From: Leucobacter luti | Lineage (GTDB): Bacteria > Actinomycetota > Actinomycetes > Actinomycetales > Microbacteriaceae | NCBI RefSeq assembly: GCF_019464495.1 | Contig: NZ_CP080492.1 | Coordinates: 558,001-622,000, forward strand | DNA: 64,000 nt | Direction: 5' to 3' | Shown: piece by piece, positions 46,431-54,387 of the stretch | Numbering within the stretch: the first letter of the stretch is position 1 | Layout of the letters: the number at the start of each line of letters is the position of its first letter | The notes under the pieces: generated by a model | What the model was told of the DNA's origin: nothing | Databases searched by the model: none | Seen by the model: only the letters and a program-made list of their open reading frames with translations | Made by a program: the position numbers and the translations under genes

Positions 46431-48386
46431 GTGACAGCTCCCCCCACCGACCCGTTGATCGGGCACACGCTCGACGAGCGATACGCGATCCGCTCGCGAA
46501 TCGCCCGCGGTGGCATGGCGACCGTGTACCTCGCGACAGACCTCCGCTTGGAGCGCCGTGTGGCGGTGAAGGTGATGCACGATCACCTCGCGGAGGACGA
46601 GAACTTCACGCGCCGCTTCGAGCAGGAGGCTCGGAGCGCAGCCCGCTTGTCGCACCCGAACCTCGTGAATGTGTTCGATCAGGGCCACGACGCGGGGCGC
46701 ACCTACCTCGTCATGGAATATCTGCCGAGCATCACGCTGCGCGATCTCCTGAAGCAGCAACAGCGCCTCACGACCGAGCAGACGCTCGAGATCAGTGAGG
46801 CCGTCTTGTCGGGCCTCGCAGCCGCTCACCGCGCCGACATCGTGCATCGTGATCTGAAGCCCGAGAACGTGATGCTTGCGGACGATGGGCGGATCAAGCT
46901 CGGCGATTTCGGCCTTGCCCGAGCGGTCAGCGCCAACACGACCACCGGCCAGGCTTTGCTCGGCACCATCGCGTATCTCTCCCCCGAGCTCGTGACCCGC
47001 GGCGTCGCAGACGCGCGCAGCGATATCTACGCCTTCGGGATCATGTTCTACGAGATGCTCACGGGGACGCAGCCGTTCACCGGAGAGCAGCCGATGCAGA
47101 TTGCGTATCAGCACGCGCACTCCGAGGTGCCAATGCCGTCGCTGAAGACTGCAGACGCCACGCCAGAATTCGACGAGTTCGTGAGATGGACCACGCAGCG
47201 TGAGCCCGATGCTCGACCGCGCGACGCCGAGGAAGCGCTTGACTTCGTCAGCGCGATGCGAACTGGGCAGTCCGTTCCGGCTGGGGCAACACGGGTCTTG
47301 GACTTTGGCGGAGGATCACCCACCCCCTCGACGTCGGTGCTGAGTGACGTGCAGCGAGACGCGCTCGCGGGTGGCACGACCGTCCTTCCTGACTCGCCGT
47401 TCGACACCGACTCACACGTCGAGGCTCCCCCCGAGGAGCCAGTTACGGCCATCGATCGCGCAGCTGCCGGCGTGCAGCGCCGCGCGCGTCGTGGCAGAGT
47501 GCTTGCGCTGCTGCTTGTTCTTCTTGTGGTGCTCGCGGGCGGCATCGGCTGGTGGTTTGGCCAGGGACCCGGCTCGCAGGTCATGGTGCCTGACGTGGCG
47601 GGCACTGAAATGACCGCAGCCCAGGCGGCCATCGAGCAGCAGCACCTCCTCGTCGACGTCACTGAATGCGCAAGCTTGACCGTCCCGGCAGGAAAGGCTG
47701 CGAGCACAGACCCGAAGAGCGGCACCCGCCTCGACCGCGGCACGACGGTTAGCCTGTGTCAGTCGACCGGTCCAGCGCTCAAGCCCGTCCCCACGATCGT
47801 GGGGCTGTCACTCGACGACGCGAAGTCGGAGATTGAGCGCGCGGGTTTCACATTCGGCGAAGTGACCGATACGCGGTTCGATGATGCCGGGGCAGACACG
47901 GTGCTCGCAGCGCTCACTCCCGAGGGAGACGAGCTGGGTGCGCAATACCCAGAGCAGTCGAGCATCAATCTCGTGCTCTCGGCCGGACCGATCCCGAACG
48001 TGGTCGGTGTGAGCGCTGATGAGGCGACGGCTGCGCTGTCCGACGCTGGGCTCACGGTCGATCCGGACCTCGGAAGCGAGGCGTATAGCAGCGATGCTTC
48101 CAAGGGCACGGTGCTCTCGCTGAGCACCTCGACAGATCCTGTGCGCCCCGGTGATGCGGTGGGCCTCCAGGTATCGCTGGGGCCCGAGCTGTTTGAGATC
48201 CCCGATGTGTCGGGGCTCGGACTGCAAGAGGCAATGGACACGCTCACAGCGGCCGGCTTCTCCCCCAGCACACTCGTACCAGAAGCCCTTCGCGGGCTCG
48301 CGAAGGCCACGGGGACGGATCCCGCAGCGGGCAAACAGGTCGAGGCCGGCACCGAGATCAGAATCAAAAGCACAATCTCGCTCTAG
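46431..48386 (+). CDS. PASTA-domain Ser/Thr protein kinase (PknL/Stk1-like)
   Basis: Membrane receptor kinase, 651 residues. Kinase domain about 1-275: glycine loop IARGGMATVYLA, lysine in VAVKVM, catalytic IVHRDLKPENVML, LGDFGLAR and GTIAYLSPE. A Ser/Thr/Pro-rich juxtamembrane linker follows, then a membrane helix (VLALLLVLLVVLAGGIGWWF) and four extracellular PASTA domains (starting VPDVAGTEMT, VPTIVGLSLD, IPNVVGVSAD, IPDVSGLGLQ) that in relatives sense muropeptides or Lipid II. GTG 46431 is chosen from the TAGACT -10 at 6 nt (leaderless). Likely phosphorylates the divergent Rv2175c-like protein and division proteins. Confidence 0.95.
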   Translation: MTAPPTDPLIGHTLDERYAIRSRIARGGMATVYLATDLRLERRVAVKVMHDHLAEDENFTRRFEQEARSAARLSHPNLVNVFDQGHDAGRTYLVMEYLPSITLRDLLKQQQRLTTEQTLEISEAVLSGLAAAHRADIVHRDLKPENVMLADDGRIKLGDFGLARAVSANTTTGQALLGTIAYLSPELVTRGVADARSDIYAFGIMFYEMLTGTQPFTGEQPMQIAYQHAHSEVPMPSLKTADATPEFDEFVRWTTQREPDARPRDAEEALDFVSAMRTGQSVPAGATRVLDFGGGSPTPSTSVLSDVQRDALAGGTTVLPDSPFDTDSHVEAPPEEPVTAIDRAAAGVQRRARRGRVLALLLVLLVVLAGGIGWWFGQGPGSQVMVPDVAGTEMTAAQAAIEQQHLLVDVTECASLTVPAGKAASTDPKSGTRLDRGTTVSLCQSTGPALKPVPTIVGLSLDDAKSEIERAGFTFGEVTDTRFDDAGADTVLAALTPEGDELGAQYPEQSSINLVLSAGPIPNVVGVSADEATAALSDAGLTVDPDLGSEAYSSDASKGTVLSLSTSTDPVRPGDAVGLQVSLGPELFEIPDVSGLGLQEAMDTLTAAGFSPSTLVPEALRGLAKATGTDPAAGKQVEAGTEIRIKSTISL

Positions 48387-48574
48387 CGCGGAATGCGCCG
48401 AGGCGCCGCCTGCCGGGGAGCCCCGCGCACCCAAGGTCGCGGTGGCGTGAGAGCGCGAGTGATCCAGGCGACGAAGGTTGCGGTCGAGTCTGAGGCTCGA
48501 GCGCAACGTCGCACGCTCGCCGGAACTGCGGGAGCAGAGGCGGGGACAATCCCAGCGCCTCCGCTCCTTCGTCT

Positions 48575-49945
48575 CTATCGGCTTGTCTGCTTCAGTTCTT
48601 CCGCAACGAGGAACGCGAGCTCAAGTGACTGCATGTGGTTCAAGCGAGGATCGCACAGCGACTCGTAGCGGGTCGCGAGCGTTGCCTCGTCAATATTCTC
48701 GGAGCCGCCGAGGCACTCCGTGACGTCGTCTCCCGTGAGTTCGACATGAATGCCCCCCGGGAAGGTGCCGACTTCGCGGTGCGCTTCGAAGAACCCCCGC
48801 AGCTCGTCCATCACGTCATCGAAGCGGCGAGTCTTGTACCCAGTCGCGGTCGTAATACCGTTGCCGTGCATGGGGTCGGTGACCCACAGCGGAGTCGCTC
48901 CCGCATCCCGCACCCCAGCGAGCAAGCTCGGAAGGACATCGCGGATCTTCCCTGCACCCATGCGAGTGATGAACGTGAGCCTGCCGGGCTCGCGCTCTGG
49001 ATCAAGCTTGTCGATCAGTCGCAGCGCATCATCCACGGTCGCCGTCGGGCCAAGTTTGACGCCGATCGGGTTCCGAACGTGAGACAGGAACTCAACGTGT
49101 GCGCCATCGAGATCGCGCGTGCGCTCGCCGATCCAAAGCATGTGCCCCGACGTGTCGTACAGATCCCCCGTACGGGAGTCGACGCGGGTGAGCGGGCGCT
49201 CGTAGTCGAGCAGCAACGCCTCGTGACTGACATAGAACTCAGTCTGCGCGAGCGCCGCGTGGTCAACGCCGCATGCGTCCATGAATTTCAGTGCGCGGTC
49301 GATTTCTGCGGCAAGCGACTCGTAGCGCTGGTTCGCCGGATTCGACACGAAGCCCTTGTTCCACTCGTGCACCAGGCGCAGATCAGCAAAGCCGCCCTGC
49401 GTGAATGCGCGAATCAAATTCAGTGTCGAAGCGGACACGTGGTACCCACGCACCAGCCGCTCCGGATCCACTTCCCGGGACTCGGGCGTGAAGTCGTAGC
49501 CATTGACGATATCGCCGCGGTACGCCGGCAGCGTGACACCCTCGCGCGTCTCAGTGGTGCTTGACCGAGGCTTCGCGAACTGGCCAGCCATGCGGCCCAC
49601 CTTGATCACCGGCATCGCTGCACCGTAGGTCAGCACCACTGCCATCTGCAGCAGTGTCTTCACCCGATCTCGAATCTTGTCCGCCGTGGCGGCCGCGAAG
49701 GTCTCCGCACAATCGCCGCCCTGGAGCAGGAAGGCTTCGCCCCGGGCCGCAGCTGCGAGGCGCGCGCGGAGCTGATCAGCTTCTCCCGCAAACACAAGCG
49801 GAGGCTGCGTCGCAAGATCGGCTGATGCGCGCGCTGCCGCCTCGGGATCCGGCCAGACCGGCTGCTGCTTCGCCTCAAGCGCACGATAGGCATCAAGCCT
49901 CGCGAACGCTCGCGTTTCTGCAGTCTCGGTGTGCTGACTCGTCAT
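48575..49945 (-). CDS. aroG: 3-deoxy-7-phosphoheptulonate synthase, class II
   Basis: First shikimate-pathway enzyme: condenses PEP and erythrose 4-phosphate. 456 residues of the plant-like class II type used by actinobacteria; QGGDCAETF, KPRSSTTE, HVSASTLN, RVGQFTHI-equivalent regions, DPMHGNGITTATGYKTR and GGIHVELTGDDVTECLGG are present. ATG 49945 is used because GAGGGA lies 7 nt upstream; an ATG at 50002 is not favoured. It ends convergent with the PASTA kinase gene, matching Rv2178c/Rv2176. Confidence 0.96.
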   Translation of the reverse strand: MTSQHTETAETRAFARLDAYRALEAKQQPVWPDPEAAARASADLATQPPLVFAGEADQLRARLAAAARGEAFLLQGGDCAETFAAATADKIRDRVKTLLQMAVVLTYGAAMPVIKVGRMAGQFAKPRSSTTETREGVTLPAYRGDIVNGYDFTPESREVDPERLVRGYHVSASTLNLIRAFTQGGFADLRLVHEWNKGFVSNPANQRYESLAAEIDRALKFMDACGVDHAALAQTEFYVSHEALLLDYERPLTRVDSRTGDLYDTSGHMLWIGERTRDLDGAHVEFLSHVRNPIGVKLGPTATVDDALRLIDKLDPEREPGRLTFITRMGAGKIRDVLPSLLAGVRDAGATPLWVTDPMHGNGITTATGYKTRRFDDVMDELRGFFEAHREVGTFPGGIHVELTGDDVTECLGGSENIDEATLATRYESLCDPRLNHMQSLELAFLVAEELKQTSR

Positions 49946-50143
49946 CTTTGATCCCTCATATTTTTGGGGTGGGTACGCCTCACTCACGGCGGAATGCCGC
50001 AAATCCTCAGCTTACTACTCGCTGCTGCACTTATCCGGCCCGCACGCGCAGGGCGAACACACCCGCGCTTCTCGGCGTCGTTGGAACGCACACCGAGGCC
50101 GTCACATTCGCGTGTGTGTGGCGCTACGCCCGCGTGTGTGGCG

Positions 50144-50872
50144 CTACGCTTTGGCGCGCACGCTTGACGCGTAAACGTCTGCGTAGCGCTGGCCGCTGAG
50201 CTTCTGAATCTCCAGCATGATCTCGTCTGTCACACTCCGCAACACGAAGCGATCGGCACTCATGCCAGCGAAACGGGTGAAGTCGAGCGGCTTCCCGACG
50301 ACCGTGCCGATGCGCCGAATCTTCGGAATTTTTGCCCCGATCGGCATCGCTTTCTCGGTGTCGATCATCACAACAGGGACCACGACGGCCCCCGACTCCA
50401 GCACCATGCGCGCAACACCCGTGCGTCCGCGGTAGAGACGCGCATCAGGGCTTCTCGTGCCCTCGGGGTAGATGCCGAGCACCTCACCACGATCGAGCAC
50501 TCCGAGCGCCGTGTTGAGCGAGGCTTCTGAGGCTTTCCCGCCCGAACGGTCAATGGGGAGCTGCCCCACGGCCGTCATAAAGGTCTTCACGATCCACCCT
50601 TTGAGCCCTTTGCCGGTGAAGTAATCGCTCTTCGCCAGGAAGTAGACGCGCCGATCAATCATGACTGGAAGAAAAAAGGAGTCAACGACGGAGAGGTGAT
50701 TTCCCACAAGAATTACGGGCCCAGTGGCCGGAATATTCTCGGCACCCTCCACCCACGGGCGATAGAGCGTTTTCAATAACGGCCCGATGATCAGGTGTTT
50801 AAATATCCAGTAGAGCACAGTCGGTGGTTTCCTCTCGACGCTCACCACAATAGCCGACTCAGGGTCCGCCAC
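50144..50872 (-). CDS. 1-acyl-sn-glycerol-3-phosphate acyltransferase (PlsC-like)
   Basis: Membrane-associated acyltransferase of phospholipid synthesis. 242 residues with the catalytic motif GNHLSVVDSFF (NHxxxxD type), an FLAKSDYF region and the substrate-binding YPEGTRSPD, both diagnostic of the PlsC family. The start GTG 50872 is chosen because TATACG lies exactly 7 nt upstream; GTG 50845 is an alternative with a shorter N-terminus. Divergent from the acyl-CoA ligase, as Rv2182c and fadD15 are near each other in mycobacteria. Confidence 0.9.
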   Translation of the reverse strand: MADPESAIVVSVERKPPTVLYWIFKHLIIGPLLKTLYRPWVEGAENIPATGPVILVGNHLSVVDSFFLPVMIDRRVYFLAKSDYFTGKGLKGWIVKTFMTAVGQLPIDRSGGKASEASLNTALGVLDRGEVLGIYPEGTRSPDARLYRGRTGVARMVLESGAVVVPVVMIDTEKAMPIGAKIPKIRRIGTVVGKPLDFTRFAGMSADRFVLRSVTDEIMLEIQKLSGQRYADVYASSVRAKA

Positions 50873-50879
50873 GGGTATG

Positions 50880-50885
50880 CGTATA
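50880..50885 (-). promoter_or_regulatory. -10 hexamer TATACG of the plsC-like gene
   Basis: TATACG lies 7 nt before GTG 50872, suggesting leaderless translation. Confidence 0.45.
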
Positions 50886-50960
50886 GGCTGAATACGTGAA
50901 GTTGCGGCAGAGGGATGCCGCACACCGTGAAGGCCTGTACGAGGTATCAAGGGAGCTGCC

Positions 50961-52787
50961 GTGAAACAGTCTCATACGCCCATTCTGATTCCCCCCGTCC
51001 CCGAGGACAACATTTCGGACCTGCTGGAACAGCGTGTTGCTGCGACACCAGACCGCCCATTGTTCTCGGTCCCGGTCGGGGACGGATGGCGCGACATTAG
51101 CGCAACCGAGTTCCGGAGGCAGGTGATCACGCTCGCGAAAGGCTTGGCCGCCGCAGGCGTGGAACCCGGTGACCGGGTCGCGCTCATCTGCAAGACGAGC
51201 TACCCATGGACGCTCGTGGATTTCGCCCTCCACTACGCCGGGGCCGTTATGGTCCCGGTCTACGAGACGTCTTCGCCGCTGCAGATCCATTGGATTCTCG
51301 AGGACTCGGGTGCCCGCGCCATCATCACGGAGTCCGCTGAACACGCGGCCCGCGTCGCTGAAGTGCGGAGCGACCTCCCGGCGTTGGAGCTTGATTGGCG
51401 CCTCGACGAGGGTGCGATCGATGCGCTCAGCGCTGGCGGAGCAGAGATTTCAGATGAGGAAATCGAGCGTCGCCGCAGTCTCGCAGTTGGCAGCGACATG
51501 GCGACGCTGATCTACACCTCGGGCTCGACGGGCCGCCCGCGCGGCTGCGTGCTCACTCACTCAAACTTCGTCGATCTCGCCCGCAACGCTGGCAGCGCGC
51601 TCGACGAGGTCGTGCAGCCGGGTGCCTCCACGCTCCTGTTCGTGACCCTGGCGCACGTGTTCGCTCGATTCATCTCCGTGCTCGCCGTGCACGCTGGCGT
51701 TCGTGTGGGCCACCAGCCCGACACCACTCAGCTGCTCCCGTCGCTCGGGTCGTTCAAGCCCACCTTCTTGCTCGCCGTGCCGCGCGTATTTGAGAAGGTC
51801 TACAACTCCGCGGAACAAAGCACTGCGGCCGATGGCAAGGGAAAGATCTTCCGCACCGCTGCCAAGGTCGCCGTGGAGCACTCCGAGGCGCTCGACACCG
51901 GCAAGGTGCCGTTCATGCTCGGGCTGAAATTCAAGGTATTCGATAAACTCGTGTACGCGAAGCTGCGTGAAAAGCTGGGCGGCAACGTCCGCTACGCGGT
52001 GTCCGGATCGGCACCGCTCAGCCACTACCTTGGCCACTTTTACCGCAGCCTCGGAGTGAAGATCCTCGAAGGCTATGGCCTGACAGAAACAACCGCCCCG
52101 GTCTCGGTGAATCTGCCAGACAAGTTCAAGATCGGTACCGTCGGCCCTGCGCTGCCGGGACACACCATCCGGATCGGAGACGACGGCGAAGTCGAGATCA
52201 AGGGCATCGACGTGTTCAAGGAGTACTGGAACAACCCAACGGCGACGCGTGCGGCGTTCACCGACGACGGGTTCTTCCGCACCGGAGACCTCGGAAGCCT
52301 CGATGACGACGGCTACCTCACGATCACCGGCCGCAAAAAGGAGATCATCGTGACCGCTGGCGGGAAGAACGTCTCGCCTGCCGCGCTCGAGGATCCCATC
52401 CGTGCCAATACGATCATCGGCCAGGTCGTGGTAGTCGGCGACCAGAAACCCTTCATCTCGGCGCTCGTGACGCTCGATCCAGAGATGCTCCCGGCGTGGC
52501 TGAACAATCAGGGCGAGGATCCATCCATGTCGCTCGAGGAAGCCGTCCGGAATCCGAAGGTGCTTGCCGAGGTGCAGAGTGCGATCGATGGCGGGAACAA
52601 GTACGTCTCCCGCGCCGAATCGATTCGCAAGTTTGTGATCCTGCCGACGGAGTTCATCGAGGCGAACGGGCACCTGACTCCGAAGATGAGCATCAGGCGT
52701 GATGCTATCCTCCGCGACTTCGCCGGCGAGATCGCGAAGCTCTACGGCCCCAACCCGCAGACGGAGCTCGTGAACACGCAGGCGTAA
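50961..52787 (+). CDS. Long-chain fatty acid--CoA ligase (FadD15-like)
   Basis: Adenylate-forming enzyme that activates fatty acids to acyl-CoA. 608 residues. The AMP-binding P-loop reads LIYTSGSTGRPRGCVLTH, followed by EGYGLTETTAPVSVN, the FFRTGDLGSLDDDGYLTITGR hinge region and a C-terminal catalytic lysine region (ANGHLTPKMSIRRDAIL). GTG 50961 has GGGAG 5 nt upstream. The same class in mycobacteria is FadD15 (Rv2187). It shares a divergent promoter region with the plsC-like gene and ends at a strong hairpin. Confidence 0.95.
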   Translation: MKQSHTPILIPPVPEDNISDLLEQRVAATPDRPLFSVPVGDGWRDISATEFRRQVITLAKGLAAAGVEPGDRVALICKTSYPWTLVDFALHYAGAVMVPVYETSSPLQIHWILEDSGARAIITESAEHAARVAEVRSDLPALELDWRLDEGAIDALSAGGAEISDEEIERRRSLAVGSDMATLIYTSGSTGRPRGCVLTHSNFVDLARNAGSALDEVVQPGASTLLFVTLAHVFARFISVLAVHAGVRVGHQPDTTQLLPSLGSFKPTFLLAVPRVFEKVYNSAEQSTAADGKGKIFRTAAKVAVEHSEALDTGKVPFMLGLKFKVFDKLVYAKLREKLGGNVRYAVSGSAPLSHYLGHFYRSLGVKILEGYGLTETTAPVSVNLPDKFKIGTVGPALPGHTIRIGDDGEVEIKGIDVFKEYWNNPTATRAAFTDDGFFRTGDLGSLDDDGYLTITGRKKEIIVTAGGKNVSPAALEDPIRANTIIGQVVVVGDQKPFISALVTLDPEMLPAWLNNQGEDPSMSLEEAVRNPKVLAEVQSAIDGGNKYVSRAESIRKFVILPTEFIEANGHLTPKMSIRRDAILRDFAGEIAKLYGPNPQTELVNTQA

Positions 52788-52788
52788 T

Positions 52789-52841
52789 CTTCGTGCATCC
52801 TGTGGCCTCCGGAACTCCCGGGGGCCACAGAGTGCACGAAG
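52789..52841 (+). terminator. Hairpin terminator of the acyl-CoA ligase gene
   Basis: Long stem with one internal mismatch: CTTCGTGCA (52789-52797) with TGCACGAAG (52833-52841), then CTGTGGCC with GGCCACAG inside. It begins 2 bp after the stop codon; no long T-run. Confidence 0.7.
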
Positions 52842-53217
52842 CGACAGTTCCGGTCCCTAGGCTGCGCCTCCCCCTGTTCCAGCGGGGCTCAGCTCGCGTT
52901 GGGTCAACTTCCGAGGTGGGCACGTTCAGACTGGACACCCCTGGTCGTTCCCTGGTGACGCACCTCGATGCTGGGGAATACTCGCGCACGTTCACCGATT
53001 TCCCACGGCAGTAGGCCCAGAGACATCACCGGCGGGCGGTGCAGCACGCAGAAGCTCGCATGCCCTGCGCGCACCACCGGGGCCCTTTCCCACGCGCGTG
53101 GACCGGTGCAGCAGACTGAGCGCCGCTGCCGTCCGCCGAGCTGCCCGTGCCTGGGCGCTGGTATCGTGGGCGCTGGCCGGCGGTTGCGCCGGAAGCAACA
53201 CTGCAAGGAGGACCACT
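52842..53217. other. Non-coding stretch between the ligase terminator and the leader ORF
   Basis: About 375 bp in which I see no gene, RNA or clear repeat. Confidence 0.4.
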
Positions 53218-53259
53218 GTGACGCATTCCCAGGTCGAGACACGAGGGACCGTGCAGTGA
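53218..53259 (+). CDS. Upstream ORF, 13 codons, with strong ribosome site
   Basis: GTG 53218 is preceded by AAGGAGG at 6 nt, the best Shine-Dalgarno in the region. It would encode MTHSQVETRGTVQ and stop at TGA 53257-53259, which overlaps the GTG 53256 of the next gene. This could be a leader peptide that couples translation to the membrane protein. The alternative is that a small indel hides a longer N-terminus of that protein. Confidence 0.5.
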   Translation: MTHSQVETRGTVQ

Positions 53260-53834
53260 CCACGCCGCAGCGCGGGCTTCCCGGCTGGGCGATCGGGCTC
53301 ATTGTCGGCATCAGTGCACTCCTCCTCCTGCTTCTCGTTGGGGGGTTCGTTGGGCTCCGTCTGATCAGCGGCGCACTCTCAGATGCGCTCTCCTCATCAC
53401 CGCACGTCTCTTCAGCGCCCACGGCGCCGGGCACACCGCGGGATCCGAGCGATACAGACCCGGGCGCTGACGCGACGGAGGGCACGGCGGCGGCTCAAGC
53501 CACCCGCGACGCCGAGTACGTCATCGGCATGTACGATCAGTACCTCGCGGCGAGCAGAGACGGCAGCATTCGCGAGCTTGTGCCTGATGGCGCGAACGTC
53601 GATCCCGACTACTTCGCGGCATTCCTCTATATGCTCACCGATCTGCGCAGCGCGGCCCGCTTTGTGCCGCCCTCTGCGGAGAACGCTGAGCAGCTGCGCG
53701 AATACGCGGAGCAGGCGGAAGAATACGAGCGTCTCTTCCTCGCAGGAAAAGATCTCGACGTTGACATCAAGATCACCCGTGAGGACGGTTCCGTGTTCGA
53801 GACTGACGGAAAATACCGCACGGTCACACCGTAG
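53256..53834 (+). CDS. Single-pass membrane protein of unknown function
   Basis: 192 residues: a short N-terminus (TTPQRGLPG), a single membrane helix (WAIGLIVGISALLLLLLVGGFVGL), an Ala/Pro/Asp-rich linker, then an extracytoplasmic domain of about 100 residues starting EYVIGMYDQYLAASRDGSIRELVPDG and ending KYRTVTP. I do not recognise the domain. GTG 53256 overlaps the stop of the 13-codon upstream ORF. It is convergent with def. Confidence 0.7.
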   Translation: MTTPQRGLPGWAIGLIVGISALLLLLLVGGFVGLRLISGALSDALSSSPHVSSAPTAPGTPRDPSDTDPGADATEGTAAAQATRDAEYVIGMYDQYLAASRDGSIRELVPDGANVDPDYFAAFLYMLTDLRSAARFVPPSAENAEQLREYAEQAEEYERLFLAGKDLDVDIKITREDGSVFETDGKYRTVTP

Positions 53835-53883
53835 TGGGCTGCCCTCGCCGCTCGACTTCCCGTTCAGTCACCCCGCAGGGCCG

Positions 53884-54375
53884 CTAGAACCAGCTTGACG
53901 TGCGGATCTGGCGCATGGCCTCTCCGCGCGCCTCACGATCGAGACGGTTGATGTAGAGCTTGCCGTCGAGATGATCACACTCGTGCTGCAGTGCCTGCGC
54001 GAGCAGGCCCTCACCTGAGATCTCGATCTCGTCTCCGTCGAGGTTAATCCCCCGCACCGTTGCTCGAGGGTAGCGCAGCACCGGGAACCAGAGGTCTGGC
54101 ACCGAGAGACAGCCCTCACCGGTGGGTACCGGTTCTCCCTCGAGCGCGACCAACTCCGGGTTCAGCACATAGCTGACCTCGCCATCAATGTTCAGCGAGA
54201 ACGCGCGCTGCAAGTGTCCGATCTGCGTGGCAGCCAACCCCGCGCGCCCGTCGAAAGCCACCGTATCGCAGAGGTCTTCAACGAGCGCACGCACCCCCTC
54301 ATCAATGTCGGTGATGGGGTCGCACACTGTGCGAAGGGCTGGGTCGCCAAACAGGCGGATCTCTCGTACTGCCAC
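53884..54375 (-). CDS. def: Peptide deformylase
   Basis: Metalloenzyme that removes the formyl group from nascent N-termini. 163 residues with three motifs: GRAGLAATQIG (motif 1, with T where most have P), EGCLSVP (metal-ligand Cys) and QHECDHLDG (two metal-ligand His and catalytic Glu). The GTG start at 54375 has TAGGAT 6 nt upstream and no Shine-Dalgarno, so it is probably leaderless. The TAG stop of pyc (54387-54385) forms part of this -10. Chromosomes often have a second def. Confidence 0.95.
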   Translation of the reverse strand: MAVREIRLFGDPALRTVCDPITDIDEGVRALVEDLCDTVAFDGRAGLAATQIGHLQRAFSLNIDGEVSYVLNPELVALEGEPVPTGEGCLSVPDLWFPVLRYPRATVRGINLDGDEIEISGEGLLAQALQHECDHLDGKLYINRLDREARGEAMRQIRTSSWF

Positions 54376-54381
54376 TCGTCA

Positions 54382-54387
54382 ATCCTA
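54382..54387 (-). promoter_or_regulatory. -10 hexamer TAGGAT of def, overlapping the pyc stop
   Basis: TAGGAT lies 6 nt before GTG 54375; its first three bases are the TAG stop of pyc. Confidence 0.45.
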
